The notes: generated by a model from the letters alone, not told the origin. DNA of 64,000 bases from Paractinoplanes bogorensis (GCF_018829635.1 NZ_JAHKKG010000008.1:310001-374000), one strand, 5' to 3'; shown: positions 16,352-24,321, counted from the stretch's first letter. Program-made: numbers and translations.

Positions 16352-16895
16352 GGTCGCCCCCGAGGAATCGTTGGGTGAAGCCGGGACCGATCGCCCGGTA
16401 GAACGGCAGCAGTTCCGGCTCGGCCATCCGGCGCAACAGCTCCGCGAACTCCCCGGCCGTACCGTCGTCGAGGGCGGGTCCGTCGCCGAGGCTGCCGAAG
16501 ACGGTGTCGTAGTGGCCGAACAGCCGGTCCCGGTCGGCGCGGTAGGCGGTCATGGTCGGGGCCAGCCCGTCGTGCGGGAACCGGCCGATCGGGCGCCGGC
16601 CCGCGTGCGGCCACACCCGCGCGTAGCGGACCTCGGTGAGCTCGGCGATCCGGCCGGTGGGCCAATGCACAGTGACGACCGCGAACGGCGGGTACAGGTC
16701 GGCGCCCCCACCCGGCCGGTCACGGAAGCCGAACAGCAGCGCCCGGAGGAAGACCGCGGCCGGTGCACCGTCCCAGGCCGGTCGGTGCCGCACCGCGACC
16801 GGCCAGCTCACCGCGGTGTGCGGCGGCGACACCTGGCGGAAGGCGGGACTGGCCCGGATCTGCCGGATGATCTGGACGGTACGGGCTTCGGCCAT
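16344..16895 (-). CDS. Hypothetical protein (183 aa), first gene of the Hsp70/dynamin run
   Basis: The product is soluble, with no signal peptide or membrane helix. Notable segments are LRALLFGFRDRP, FAVVTVHWPTGRIAELTEVRYARVWP and LLRRMAEPELLPFYRAIGPGF. I recognise no domain. The start is ATG with only a weak ribosome binding site. It is separated from the upstream cyclase-like gene by 83 bases and overlaps the next gene by 8, so it probably heads the polycistronic message. Confidence 0.7.
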   Translation of the reverse strand: MAEARTVQIIRQIRASPAFRQVSPPHTAVSWPVAVRHRPAWDGAPAAVFLRALLFGFRDRPGGGADLYPPFAVVTVHWPTGRIAELTEVRYARVWPHAGRRPIGRFPHDGLAPTMTAYRADRDRLFGHYDTVFGSLGDGPALDDGTAGEFAELLRRMAEPELLPFYRAIGPGFTQRFLGGDRG

Positions 16896-16978
16896 GCCCG
16901 GATTCTGTCGCCCCGGCGAACATCAAATCCGATCGTCCGACGGTGTCTCGGCACAAAGAGCCGTTCGGCCGACCCCGA

Positions 16979-17599
16979 TCAGTCCACGTCGAACGACTGC
17001 AACGCGCCGAACGCACCGGGATCGGTGACCAGCCGTGGGTTGCCGCGCTCCGGCAACCCGCACATCCACACGTCGATCTCCGCGCCGTGTCGCGAATCGA
17101 TCACCCGGGCCGGCCGGAACCGCCCCGGCACGGCCGGATAGCCCTGCTTCACGACCGACTGATGGATCTCGTCGGAGACGGCCACGGCCAGGTCGGCGGC
17201 CGGGTCGTCGTCGAGCACGGCGTGCAACTCGGCGCTGTCCAGCATCCGCCGCATCCGGTTGATCGCATCTGCGACCAGCCCTCCGGCCGTGTCGTGGACG
17301 ATGCCCTGATCGAGTGCGAGCCGGACACGCAGTCGCGGCGTCACACCGGCGAGCGCGGAGGCGAACCGCCCGAGGACGGCCGCGACCGCCTCCGGCTCGT
17401 CGGTCCCGGTCGGCAGCACCACCAGCTCACCGTCCCCGGTGGTCTGCCACAACGGCTCCCGGTCACCGACGGCGAGCGCCCGCCGGATCGGCTCGGTGAT
17501 CGCCCGCAACTGCCGCACGGTCCGTTCCTGATCCGGTACGGCCAGAGCGCTGAAGCCGCTCACGTCGACGCCCCAGCACAACCGCCGGCTCCGCTCCAT
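16979..17599 (-). CDS. Class III nucleotide-cyclase-like domain protein
   Basis: The 206-residue product is essentially one cyclase homology domain. The first metal site is in DVSGFSAL (12-19), the second aspartate is in TTGDGELVVLP around residue 54, the strand RVRLALDQGIV matches the usual RvgiHxGxv, and NRMRR near residue 112 keeps the N-x-x-x-R pair of active class III cyclases. Substrate-determining Lys/Asp residues cannot be assigned by eye. It is smaller than signalling cyclases and has no sensor or membrane domain. It reads in the same direction as the Hsp70/dynamin operon, 83 bases upstream, so it may supply a nucleotide signal to that system or be an independent gene. Confidence 0.7.
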   Translation of the reverse strand: MERSRRLCWGVDVSGFSALAVPDQERTVRQLRAITEPIRRALAVGDREPLWQTTGDGELVVLPTGTDEPEAVAAVLGRFASALAGVTPRLRVRLALDQGIVHDTAGGLVADAINRMRRMLDSAELHAVLDDDPAADLAVAVSDEIHQSVVKQGYPAVPGRFRPARVIDSRHGAEIDVWMCGLPERGNPRLVTDPGAFGALQSFDVD

Positions 17600-17733
17600 G
17601 CGTCCTTGTTATCACCGCCGGAGCCGATCCGGCGATCCACCCGGCCGTACCGCTCAGCGGGACTGGGCCTCGGCTTCGGCGCCGGGCGGAAACCAGACTG
17701 TCACCGCCGGACACGACCGTCGAAGGAGGCGCC

Positions 17734-18093
17734 ATGACCGAAGGACGTCCCGTGCTCCCGGAGCCGGACGAGGACGAAACCGGTCCCTACACGCATCTGG
17801 GCTTCGCGCGGGCCAGGCCCGGCCACGAGGACGAGGTGGAAAGGCTGATCCTGTCCCTCGTGGAGCCGTTGCGGGCCGAGGACGGCGCTCTCGAGTTCCA
17901 CGTGCACCGCGACCGCGCCGACCGCGGCCTGTTCGTCATCTATGAGATGTTCCGATCCAAGCAGCATCTCGAGAAGCACCTGGCCCAGGCGTACACGCGG
18001 GCCTTCATCGCCGGCATCGGGCCGCACGTCGAGGGGCCGCTGCGGCAGCAGTTCCTGCGGATGTCCAGCCCGTTGCCGGGCGGGGCGGGCTGA
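17734..18093 (+). CDS. Antibiotic-biosynthesis-monooxygenase (ABM) domain protein
   Basis: The 119-residue product has the ABM/quinol-monooxygenase fold pattern: a first strand YTHLGFARARPGHEDEVERL (19-38), ALEFHVHRD near residue 52 and LFVIYEMFRSKQHLEKHL near 66-83. Such small dimeric proteins oxidise quinols or polyketide phenols without a cofactor, or act as heme or quinone-handling partners. The start is ATG with GGAGG four bases upstream. It ends three bases before the FAD monooxygenase, and both precede a WrbA-like gene, so a role in quinone or phenol redox chemistry is likely. Confidence 0.8.
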   Translation: MTEGRPVLPEPDEDETGPYTHLGFARARPGHEDEVERLILSLVEPLRAEDGALEFHVHRDRADRGLFVIYEMFRSKQHLEKHLAQAYTRAFIAGIGPHVEGPLRQQFLRMSSPLPGGAG

Positions 18094-18096
18094 CCG

Positions 18097-19914
18097 GTGG
18101 GTCTCGTCGTGCTGGCCGTGGCCGCCCTGCTCCTGGCGTTCGGACGTCGCATCGGGGCGGCGGTCCGGGGACGTCCGCTGCCGCGCGTCCACGCCCGTCC
18201 GGGCACCACGGGCCTGCGAAGAATCCTCGACGGCATCGGCAAGGACCAGGTGCGTTCCCGTACGCCGTCAGCGCCGTCCCCGACCGCAGCCACACCCTCG
18301 GTCCCGGCCGTTCCCGTGGACTGTGAGGTTCTGGTGGTCGGAGCCGGGCCGAGCGGGCTGATGACGGCCGCGCTGCTGCTGCGGCAGGGCGTGACGGTGC
18401 GTCTGATCGACGACGGCGCCGGCCCGGCCACCGAGTCGCGGGCGTTCGCCGTCCAGGCCCGCACCATCGAGCTGTTCCGCTCACTGGGACTGGCCGGCGA
18501 ACTGCTGGCCCACGGGGTGGTCAACACCGGCATCACGTTCCACATCAAGGGCCGGCCGGTGGGCGGACTCGACTTCGACCGGGCCCAGGCCGGTGACACG
18601 CCGTACCCGTTCATTCTCATGGCCCCGCAGAACGAGGTCGAGCAGGTGCTGCTCGGCGACCTGGCCCGGCACGGCCTCGCGGTGGAATGGAACACCCGTC
18701 TCGAATCGCTGACCCAGGACGAAACGCGGGTCCACGCCCGGCTCGGCGGCGAAGAGGTCACCTGCCGCTACGTGGTCGGTGCGGACGGCGCCCACAGCAC
18801 GGTCCGCAAGCAGCTGGGCCTGAGCTTCGACGGTGACGGGTACGCGCAGCGGTTCCTGCTCGCCGACTGCCGGGTGGAGTGGCCGTTCGACCACACCCGG
18901 TTCCGCATCTTCATGAACGGCGACCGGATCGGGCTGTTCCTGCCGTTGGACGGCGCCACCTGTTCACGAGTGATGACGACCGACCTGAGCGGCGGCGACG
19001 GCCCGCTGGCCCTGGACGAGCTCCAGGCGGAGCTTCGGCGGGCGATGCGGGTGCCGGTGACGCTCGGCAATCCGGTGTGGACGACGCGGTATCGGGCGTC
19101 CATCCGGCAGACCGACCAGTACCGGGCCGGACGCGGGTTCCTCGTGGGCGACGCCGCGCACATCCATTCGCCGGCTGGTGGGCAGGGCATGAACACCGGA
19201 CTGCAGGACGCGGCCAACCTGGCCTGGAAGCTGGCGGCCGTCCTTCGTACGGGAGGAAATGAAGCACTGCTGGACAGCTATCACGACGAACGTCATCCCG
19301 TCGGGGTGCAGTTGCTGCGCTTCACCGACCGGCTCTACCGGGTCGCCGCCGACCTGCCCGGCCTGCGAGGCCGGCTGCGGGACAGGTTCGCGCCGTTCCT
19401 GATCGGCCGGATGTCGGCGGCGCCGCTGCCGCACCGCAAGGCGTTCCGGCGGCTCTCCCAGATCGATGCGGCCTACCCGCCGAGCCCGTTCGTCGTCAAC
19501 GAGCTGCTCTACTCGCTGCGCGGGCCGCACGCCGGTCAGCGCGCGCCGGACGCCCGCATCGGCAGCGGCCGCACCATGTTCGACATGCTGACCGGTTACC
19601 GCATGCATGTGGTGGCGTTGTCCCGCAAACCGCTCGACGACGCCACCACGACCGACCTGATCGCCCGGCTGGGTGCACTCGGCGGCACCGCCCACGTGAT
19701 CGCCCGGGTGGCGTGCCGCCGCGACGAACGGGTCGAGAACGTCGAGACGGTGGAGGTCTTCGACCGCTACGGCCTGACCCATCCGGACGCGCAAGCGCTC
19801 TACGTGATTCGCCCGGACGGCCACGTCGCCTGGCGGGCGGACGAGATCGACGTCGACGCCTGCCGGCACTTCCTCCGTCAACTCCAGGGCGACCACACAC
19901 CCGCCACCGTCTGA
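18097..19914 (+). CDS. FAD-dependent aromatic monooxygenase with N-terminal membrane anchor
   Basis: The 605-residue product is a PHBH-fold flavin monooxygenase of the phenol-hydroxylase/polyketide-hydroxylase group. It has the FAD-binding GAGPSG near residue 85, the FAD/NADPH-binding VGADGAHSTVRKQLG near 228 and GDAAHIHSPAGGQGMNTGLQD near 350, plus a C-terminal thioredoxin-like extension. Unusually, about 73 residues precede the normal start of this fold: a hydrophobic helix (LVVLAVAALLLAF) plus a Pro/Ser/Thr-rich linker. This suggests attachment to the membrane. A GTG at 18316 would give a conventional N-terminus but has no ribosome binding site, so GTG at 18097 is preferred. It is probably co-transcribed with the ABM gene before it. 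Confidence 0.85.
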   Translation: MGLVVLAVAALLLAFGRRIGAAVRGRPLPRVHARPGTTGLRRILDGIGKDQVRSRTPSAPSPTAATPSVPAVPVDCEVLVVGAGPSGLMTAALLLRQGVTVRLIDDGAGPATESRAFAVQARTIELFRSLGLAGELLAHGVVNTGITFHIKGRPVGGLDFDRAQAGDTPYPFILMAPQNEVEQVLLGDLARHGLAVEWNTRLESLTQDETRVHARLGGEEVTCRYVVGADGAHSTVRKQLGLSFDGDGYAQRFLLADCRVEWPFDHTRFRIFMNGDRIGLFLPLDGATCSRVMTTDLSGGDGPLALDELQAELRRAMRVPVTLGNPVWTTRYRASIRQTDQYRAGRGFLVGDAAHIHSPAGGQGMNTGLQDAANLAWKLAAVLRTGGNEALLDSYHDERHPVGVQLLRFTDRLYRVAADLPGLRGRLRDRFAPFLIGRMSAAPLPHRKAFRRLSQIDAAYPPSPFVVNELLYSLRGPHAGQRAPDARIGSGRTMFDMLTGYRMHVVALSRKPLDDATTTDLIARLGALGGTAHVIARVACRRDERVENVETVEVFDRYGLTHPDAQALYVIRPDGHVAWRADEIDVDACRHFLRQLQGDHTPATV

Positions 19915-19932
19915 CAACGAGAGGACCGACCC

Positions 19933-20277
19933 ATGGCCAGAGTTCTGGTGCTCTACCACAGCATCTACGGACACATCGAGACCATGGCCCACGCCGTGGC
20001 CGAGGGCGCGAGCGGCGTGGCCGGAGCCTCGGTGACGCTGAAGCGGGTCCCCGAGACGATGTCACCCGAGGCGTTCGCCGCGATCGGCGGCCGGAGCGAC
20101 CAGCCCGCCCCGATCGCGGACCCGGCCGAGCTGGCCGACTACGACGCGCTCATCTTCGGCACCGGCACCCGGTTCGGCAACATGACGGGCGAGCGCAGGC
20201 CGAGCGAGCTGGAGCTGGGCATGGCCGATTTCCAGGGCCGCCACGTCACCCGGATCGCGACGGCCCTGTTCGGCTGA
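19933..20277 (+). CDS. wrbA: WrbA-type NAD(P)H:quinone oxidoreductase, internally deleted
   Basis: The first 80 residues match WrbA closely: FMN phosphate loop YHSIYGHIETMA near residue 8, KRVPETMSPE near 37 and FGTGTRFGNMTG near 72-83. WrbA is normally about 200 residues. Here the sequence jumps straight from FGNMTGE to a WrbA-like C-terminus (RRPSELELGMADFQGRHV) and stops at 114 residues. About 85 residues, including the region that lines the flavin and forms the tetramer, are missing although the frame is kept. It may be a decayed gene or a shortened protein. The start is ATG with GAGAGG upstream. It lies third in the redox operon. Confidence 0.75.
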   Translation: MARVLVLYHSIYGHIETMAHAVAEGASGVAGASVTLKRVPETMSPEAFAAIGGRSDQPAPIADPAELADYDALIFGTGTRFGNMTGERRPSELELGMADFQGRHVTRIATALFG

Positions 20278-20434
20278 AACCGCCCGGCGACCTGGCTCGG
20301 CTCGGGCCGGCTGTCCGCCCCGCCGGCGTCACGCTTCCTGAACCTCTGAACCGGATCGCGGTGTGGCCCGTGGTGGCGGTGAACCTCTCTCGAGTCAGCG
20401 ACAGAGGCGAACGACACCCCGGGAGACCGAGACC

Positions 20435-20608
20435 ATGCCGACCGAACGCGAACGCGCCGAACAATATGCCGACTGGGCTCGCCACGGTAGCCGGACCCCG
20501 TGGTCGCACTTCTCCGGTGGCGGGGGCGGCTGCTGCATCTGGATCTTTCTCGCCCTTGTCGTCCTGCCCATCTTGACCCTCGTCGTCTGTGCCGGGCTGG
20601 GCCGGTGA
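20435..20608 (+). CDS. Small single-pass membrane protein
   Basis: The 57-residue product has a charged N-terminus (MPTERERAEQYADWARHG), a glycine run ending in two cysteines, and one C-terminal transmembrane helix (IWIFLALVVLPILTLVVC). The start is ATG with GGGAG about nine bases upstream. Longer upstream frames lack this signal. It ends just before a strong hairpin terminator. Family and function are unknown; small proteins of this shape are common in actinomycetes. Confidence 0.6.
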   Translation: MPTERERAEQYADWARHGSRTPWSHFSGGGGGCCIWIFLALVVLPILTLVVCAGLGR

Positions 20609-20622
20609 CTTTCGACCGAGCG

Positions 20623-20664
20623 GCGATCCACCGCCACCCGTGACCTTGGGCGGCGGTGGATCGC
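20623..20664. terminator. Bidirectional hairpin terminator between convergent genes
   Basis: GCGATCCACCGCC (20623-20635) and GGCGGTGGATCGC (20652-20664) form a perfect 13-base stem with a 16-base loop. It lies between the stop of the small membrane protein (20608) and the stop of the convergent secreted protein (20697), where a terminator for both directions is expected. A short T-run (TTTT at 20673-20676) follows on the plus strand. Confidence 0.8.
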
Positions 20665-20696
20665 GCGGGACCTTTTGCCGACGGCCCGGTGCCGAG

Positions 20697-21320
20697 CTAC
20701 GCCCAGTGCCAGGATGCGGTGATCTCGTTGAGCGACTTCAGGCCGTCCCCGTCGGCCCAGACGTCGGCGGTGACGTTGACGAAGACGCGGTACTCGACCA
20801 ACCGCTTGCGCGGCACCCAGCTGCCGACGCACGTCTTGGTGAATGTGGACTGCTGCAGCCGGCCCACGTTCCACGACTGGATGCGGCAGGTGCCGTTGAC
20901 GCGGTTCGCGGTTCCGACCTTCCAGCCCTGCTGAATGTCGAGCAGGCGGAAGAGGAGGTCCGGCGACTTCGTCAGCCGCGATGACGGGCAGCCACCGGTG
21001 ACCGACGGCGGCACCCCGATGCTGAGAGTGCAGTCGGCCGGCCAGTCGACCTGGACCTGGGTGCGCGGCCGGACCTGTGCTCCCGAGTACTCCAGGCAGG
21101 CGCGCTCGCGGATCCGGGCCCACGACGTCCGGGTCTGCCAGACCTTGGCGTTGGTGAAGTCGGTGCAGATGGTCTGCGTGGCGGCCATCGCCGGCTGCGG
21201 AACGGCGAAGACGACGAATCCGATCAGCAGGGCCGCCATCGCCAGGCCGCCGCCGAGGGTCCGCCTCAGAAATCCTTTTCCGGCTGACGTTCGAGGGGCC
21301 GGCCGCTGCGTGTGGGTCAT
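20697..21320 (-). CDS. Secreted hypothetical protein
   Basis: The 207-residue product has a typical signal peptide: a basic start (MTHTQRPAPRTSAGKGFLRR), a hydrophobic core (LAMAALLIGFVVFAV) and a likely cleavage site after PAMA. The mature part contains six well-spaced cysteines (ICTDF, RACLEY, DCTLS, GCPSS, TCRIQ, KTCVG), consistent with disulfides in an extracellular protein. I recognise no family. The start is ATG with a strong AAGGAG seven bases upstream. It is transcribed alone toward the hairpin terminator. Confidence 0.8.
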   Translation of the reverse strand: MTHTQRPAPRTSAGKGFLRRTLGGGLAMAALLIGFVVFAVPQPAMAATQTICTDFTNAKVWQTRTSWARIRERACLEYSGAQVRPRTQVQVDWPADCTLSIGVPPSVTGGCPSSRLTKSPDLLFRLLDIQQGWKVGTANRVNGTCRIQSWNVGRLQQSTFTKTCVGSWVPRKRLVEYRVFVNVTADVWADGDGLKSLNEITASWHWA

Positions 21321-21400
21321 GATGTATCTCCTTGCGCCGAGGATCGGATGGCTCCCACCCTCGGCGAAGGGGAAAATCAACGCGCGCAAGCTTGCCGCGC

Positions 21401-22312
21401 TCACGATTCGCGAAGCGGACGGTCGCCGGCGACGACGGAGAGGGCCCAGCGGCGGGTGGCTTCGTCGATCATCTGGTCGCCGAGCATGAGGGCTCCGCCG
21501 GCGGCGCTGGCGTCCTGGTTGTCCAGGGCGGCGATGATGGCCCGGGCCCGGGTGAGGGCTTCGGGACTGGGGCGGAAGACGTCGTTGACCGCCGTCACCT
21601 GGGCCGGGTGCAGCACCCATTTGCCGTCGTAGCCGAGGCGGCGGGCCCGGTCGGCCGAGCGGCGGCACCCCTCGATGTCGCTGATCTGGGGGTACGGGCC
21701 GTCGATGGCGGCCAGGCCGTGCAGGCGGCAGGTCATCGCGATCTGCCAGCGGCACAGGTCCAGGGCGTCCAGGGCATCGGGCGTGACCGAGAGATCAAAA
21801 TCGGGCAGGCGCATCGCGGCCATGAAGTCACCGGGTCCGAAGATCAGGGCCTGCAGGCGGGGCGAGGCCTGGGCGATCGCCTCGAGACGGAGCATGCCGC
21901 CGGGGCCTTCGATCTGGGCCTCGATGCCGATGCGGCCGCGCGGCAGGTCGTTCTCGGCCTCGAGCTGGGACAGCAGCAGGTCGAGCCAGTGGATCGCGCC
22001 GGGGTGTTCGACCTTGGGCAGAACGATCGTGTCGAAGTGGAGTCCGGCCGCCGCGACGATCTCCACAACGTCACGGTGCGCCCACGCGGTGTCAACACCG
22101 TTGATCCGGACAGAACGGACACCGTCGAAGGTTGGCGCCGCCTTCAGGAAATCGATGACCGTTCCGCGGGCGGCCGACTTCTGGGCCGGGACGACCGAGT
22201 CCTCCAGGTCGTAGATCACCTCATCCGCACCTCTACCTGCGGATTTATCCAACATTCGGGTGTTGTCCCCGGGCACGGTCAGGCAGGTGCGGCGGGCTCG
22301 GTCAGCACTCAT
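21401..22312 (-). CDS. HpcH/HpaI-CitE family acyl-CoA lyase
   Basis: The 303-residue product has the CitE/malyl-CoA-lyase layout: YDLEDSVVPAQK (residues 34-45), VRINGVDT (67-74), the Mg-binding glutamate in IEAQIEGPGG near residue 130 and the metal aspartate in FGPGDFMAAM near 158. Members cleave beta-hydroxyacyl-CoA thioesters such as malyl-, citramalyl- or citryl-CoA to acetyl-CoA and an oxo-acid. It is divergent from a long operon holding CoA-transferases, MaoC and acyl-CoA dehydrogenases, so it probably performs the final C-C cleavage of that pathway. Its start is ATG at 22312. Confidence 0.85.
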   Translation of the reverse strand: MSADRARRTCLTVPGDNTRMLDKSAGRGADEVIYDLEDSVVPAQKSAARGTVIDFLKAAPTFDGVRSVRINGVDTAWAHRDVVEIVAAAGLHFDTIVLPKVEHPGAIHWLDLLLSQLEAENDLPRGRIGIEAQIEGPGGMLRLEAIAQASPRLQALIFGPGDFMAAMRLPDFDLSVTPDALDALDLCRWQIAMTCRLHGLAAIDGPYPQISDIEGCRRSADRARRLGYDGKWVLHPAQVTAVNDVFRPSPEALTRARAIIAALDNQDASAAGGALMLGDQMIDEATRRWALSVVAGDRPLRES

Positions 22313-22345
22313 GGCGGCAACCTTTCAAAAATCAGACCTTCGAGC

Positions 22346-22370
22346 TTTCAGACTATTGACACTCTGGAAA
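22346..22370. promoter_or_regulatory. Candidate promoter/operator between divergent catabolic genes
   Basis: The 139-base divergent region has an imperfect inverted repeat, TTTCAGA (22346-22352) and TCTGGAAA (22363-22370). It encloses TTGACA (22356-22361), a consensus -35 element for the plus strand. The -10 that would lie 17 bases on (CAACAG) is poor. The placement suggests the operator for the GntR-type or TetR-type regulator encoded downstream in the same island. Confidence 0.35.
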
Positions 22371-22451
22371 CGCCGGTGCAACAGTGAGGTCCACATCACA
22401 GAAGCACGTCACATCCGGAGTGATCGAGCAACGAGCGAAGGAGCGGTGCCG

Positions 22452-23471
22452 ATGACCGCGGAGATGCGGGAGGCCACGGGCCTGGGCCGCGACATGTTCA
22501 TCTTCGACAACGTGGTGCACGTCCATAACTTCGATCCGTCGAACCTGATCGACGATCTCGCCGAGTGCGCGAACCGGAACATCTACACCGGCAGCACCAA
22601 GACTTTCCCGCCCGACCTACGCTTCGGCAGCTACGCGAACTTCGCCCGGGCATGGTCGGTAGAGGACATCCACCGGATCATCTTCGACGAGTCGACCACC
22701 GACATGGCGATGGCGCAGGCCGTGCCGCTCTACGACTACTGGAAGGACGGCCTGGCCGGCGTCGAGCGGCAGTACGAGCTGATGAAGCTGGACCCCGAGC
22801 GGGTCATCTTCTGCGGCGCCGTCGATCCGGTCTACCAGGGGCTGCGGACGGCCCTGGAGTCGATGACCTACCAGGTCGAGCAGATGGGCGCCCGGTCGTT
22901 CAAGCTCTACAACGGCCACTCGGCCCGCACCTCGTGGCGCGCCGACGACCGCGACCTGGCCTACCCGCTCTACAAGCGGGCCCTCGACCTGGGCGTCACG
23001 ATGATCCAGTTCCACAAGGGGCTGCCGCTGGGCATGGAGCCGATCGAGTCGCTGCGGCCGAACGACATCCAGATCCCGGCCATCGACTTCCCCGAGATCA
23101 ACTTTGTGATCCACCACCTCGGCATCCCGTACCAGGCCGAGACGATCGACATCGGGCGCCGTTTCCCGAACGTCTATCTGTCGCTGTCGAGCTGGATCAA
23201 CTATCTGGCCCTGCGCCCGGTGCCGACGCTGATGAACCTGGGCGAGGCCCTGTTCGCCTGCGGTCCCGAGAAGCTGCTGTGGGGTTCCGAGGTGCCGCTG
23301 TGGCCGGCCGCCCAGCCGCTCATCGACCTCTTCCTGAGTACGGAGATTCCACCGCACCAGCTGGACGGCTACGCACACCCGCAGATCACCCGCGAGATGC
23401 AGGAAATGATCATGGGTCGCAACCTGGCCCGGCTGCTGGACATCGAGATCCCGGCGAGGTACGCGAAATGA
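22452..23471 (+). CDS. Amidohydrolase family 2 protein (first of two in this island)
   Basis: The 339-residue product belongs to the metal-dependent amidohydrolase-2/decarboxylase group. Its N-terminal strand is FDNVVHVHNFDPSNL, so the usual HxH appears as HVH; lysine/tyrosine-rich KLYNGH lies near residue 157, FHKG near 192, IHHLGI near 219 and LLWGSEVPLW near 278. The group includes hydrolases and non-oxidative decarboxylases such as ACMS and resorcylate decarboxylase. The start is ATG with AAGGAG nine bases upstream. It is the first gene after the divergent promoter region and overlaps the NifU-like gene by ATGA. Confidence 0.8.
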   Translation: MTAEMREATGLGRDMFIFDNVVHVHNFDPSNLIDDLAECANRNIYTGSTKTFPPDLRFGSYANFARAWSVEDIHRIIFDESTTDMAMAQAVPLYDYWKDGLAGVERQYELMKLDPERVIFCGAVDPVYQGLRTALESMTYQVEQMGARSFKLYNGHSARTSWRADDRDLAYPLYKRALDLGVTMIQFHKGLPLGMEPIESLRPNDIQIPAIDFPEINFVIHHLGIPYQAETIDIGRRFPNVYLSLSSWINYLALRPVPTLMNLGEALFACGPEKLLWGSEVPLWPAAQPLIDLFLSTEIPPHQLDGYAHPQITREMQEMIMGRNLARLLDIEIPARYAK

Positions 23472-23779
23472 CCCCCGACGAGACGTTGTACGAGCGCAGC
23501 CTGGCCGTGCTCAACGAGCAGATCCGCCCACTGCTGCACATCCACGGCGGTGAGGCGCGGATCGCGGCCGTCGACGCGGAGGCCGGCATCGTCGACCTGG
23601 AGCTGCTGGGCGCCTGCGCGTGCTGCCAGCTGGCCCCGTGGACCTATGCGGCCGTGCTGCGCACCCGGATGACCCAGATCGACGGCGTGAACGACATCCG
23701 CGTCCAAGGCATCAACGTCTCGCAGGTGGCCCTCGACCGGGTGGCCAAGATGTTCCCGGTCAAGGAGAAGACGGCATGA
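23468..23779 (+). CDS. NifU C-terminal-domain-like small protein
   Basis: The 103-residue product matches the NifU/Nfu C-terminal domain: EQIRPLLHIHGGEARIAAVD (18-37) and a cysteine motif LLGACACCQLAP near residue 50 where Nfu has GACxxC. It may carry a labile Fe-S cluster or a metal. It overlaps the stop of the amidohydrolase and the start of the SnoaL-like gene by ATGA. A similar amidohydrolase plus small Fe-S-assembly-like protein pair recurs at 37397-38769, which suggests a functional partnership rather than general Fe-S assembly. Confidence 0.8.
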   Translation: MTPDETLYERSLAVLNEQIRPLLHIHGGEARIAAVDAEAGIVDLELLGACACCQLAPWTYAAVLRTRMTQIDGVNDIRVQGINVSQVALDRVAKMFPVKEKTA

Positions 23780-24321
23780 ACGAGATCCACGAGATCCTCA
23801 CCCGCTACTGCCAGGGTGTCGACCGCAAGCAGTACGACCTGCTGCGCTCCTGCTACCACGACGATGCGATCGACTCCCACGGCCCGTACGTGGGGGACGC
23901 CGACGGCTTTGTCGCGTGGGTGAAGAACCGGCACCGCAACGTCAAGTCGTCCATGCACTTCCTGGGCAACGTGGCGATCCGGCCCAGCGACGACGGCAAG
24001 CGGGCGCGCGTCGAGACGTACTGCCTGACCTACCAGAACGTGGCGGCCGGCGGCGACGACCCGTTCGGCGGCGGCGAGGAGTCGTGGCTGACCATCGCCG
24101 CGCGGTACGTCGACACGTTCGAGCACCGTCCGGACACCGGCTGGAAGATCCTCCAGCGCAACGTGGTCTACGAGTGGGTGCGGCGCGAGGACCCGAAGGC
24201 GTACGTGCCGCTCGACCCGGCCTGGAACATCGCCCGGCGCGACGAGACCGATCTGCTGTTCTCGCCGATGGAGAAAACCGACCCGATGGAGAAGAGCGAG
24301 GTGACCACATGGGGCTCGTGA
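23776..24321 (+). CDS. SnoaL-like (NTF2-fold) protein
   Basis: The 181-residue product has the SnoaL-like pattern: ILTRYCQGVDRKQYDLLRSC (6-25), YHDDAIDSHGPYVGD, and the second half of the cone with TYCLTYQNV and WKILQRNVVYEWV. Members are small cone-shaped hydratases, isomerases or ring-hydroxylating dioxygenase small subunits. The last 25 residues (SPMEKTDPMEKSEVTTWGS) are a tail outside the fold that overlaps the permease gene by 13 bases. It lies between the NifU-like protein and the transporter, so it probably acts on an early pathway intermediate. Confidence 0.75.
   Translation: MNEIHEILTRYCQGVDRKQYDLLRSCYHDDAIDSHGPYVGDADGFVAWVKNRHRNVKSSMHFLGNVAIRPSDDGKRARVETYCLTYQNVAAGGDDPFGGGEESWLTIAARYVDTFEHRPDTGWKILQRNVVYEWVRREDPKAYVPLDPAWNIARRDETDLLFSPMEKTDPMEKSEVTTWGS

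Noticed and set aside
16219..16401. Plus-strand frame rich in Arg opposite the Asp/His-rich gene
   Set aside because: Its composition is the direct antisense reflection of Asp/His codons.
20609..20696. Inverted repeat as a small RNA or transposon end
   Set aside because: A single hairpin between two convergent stops is explained by a bidirectional terminator; no second copy or transposase exists in the window.
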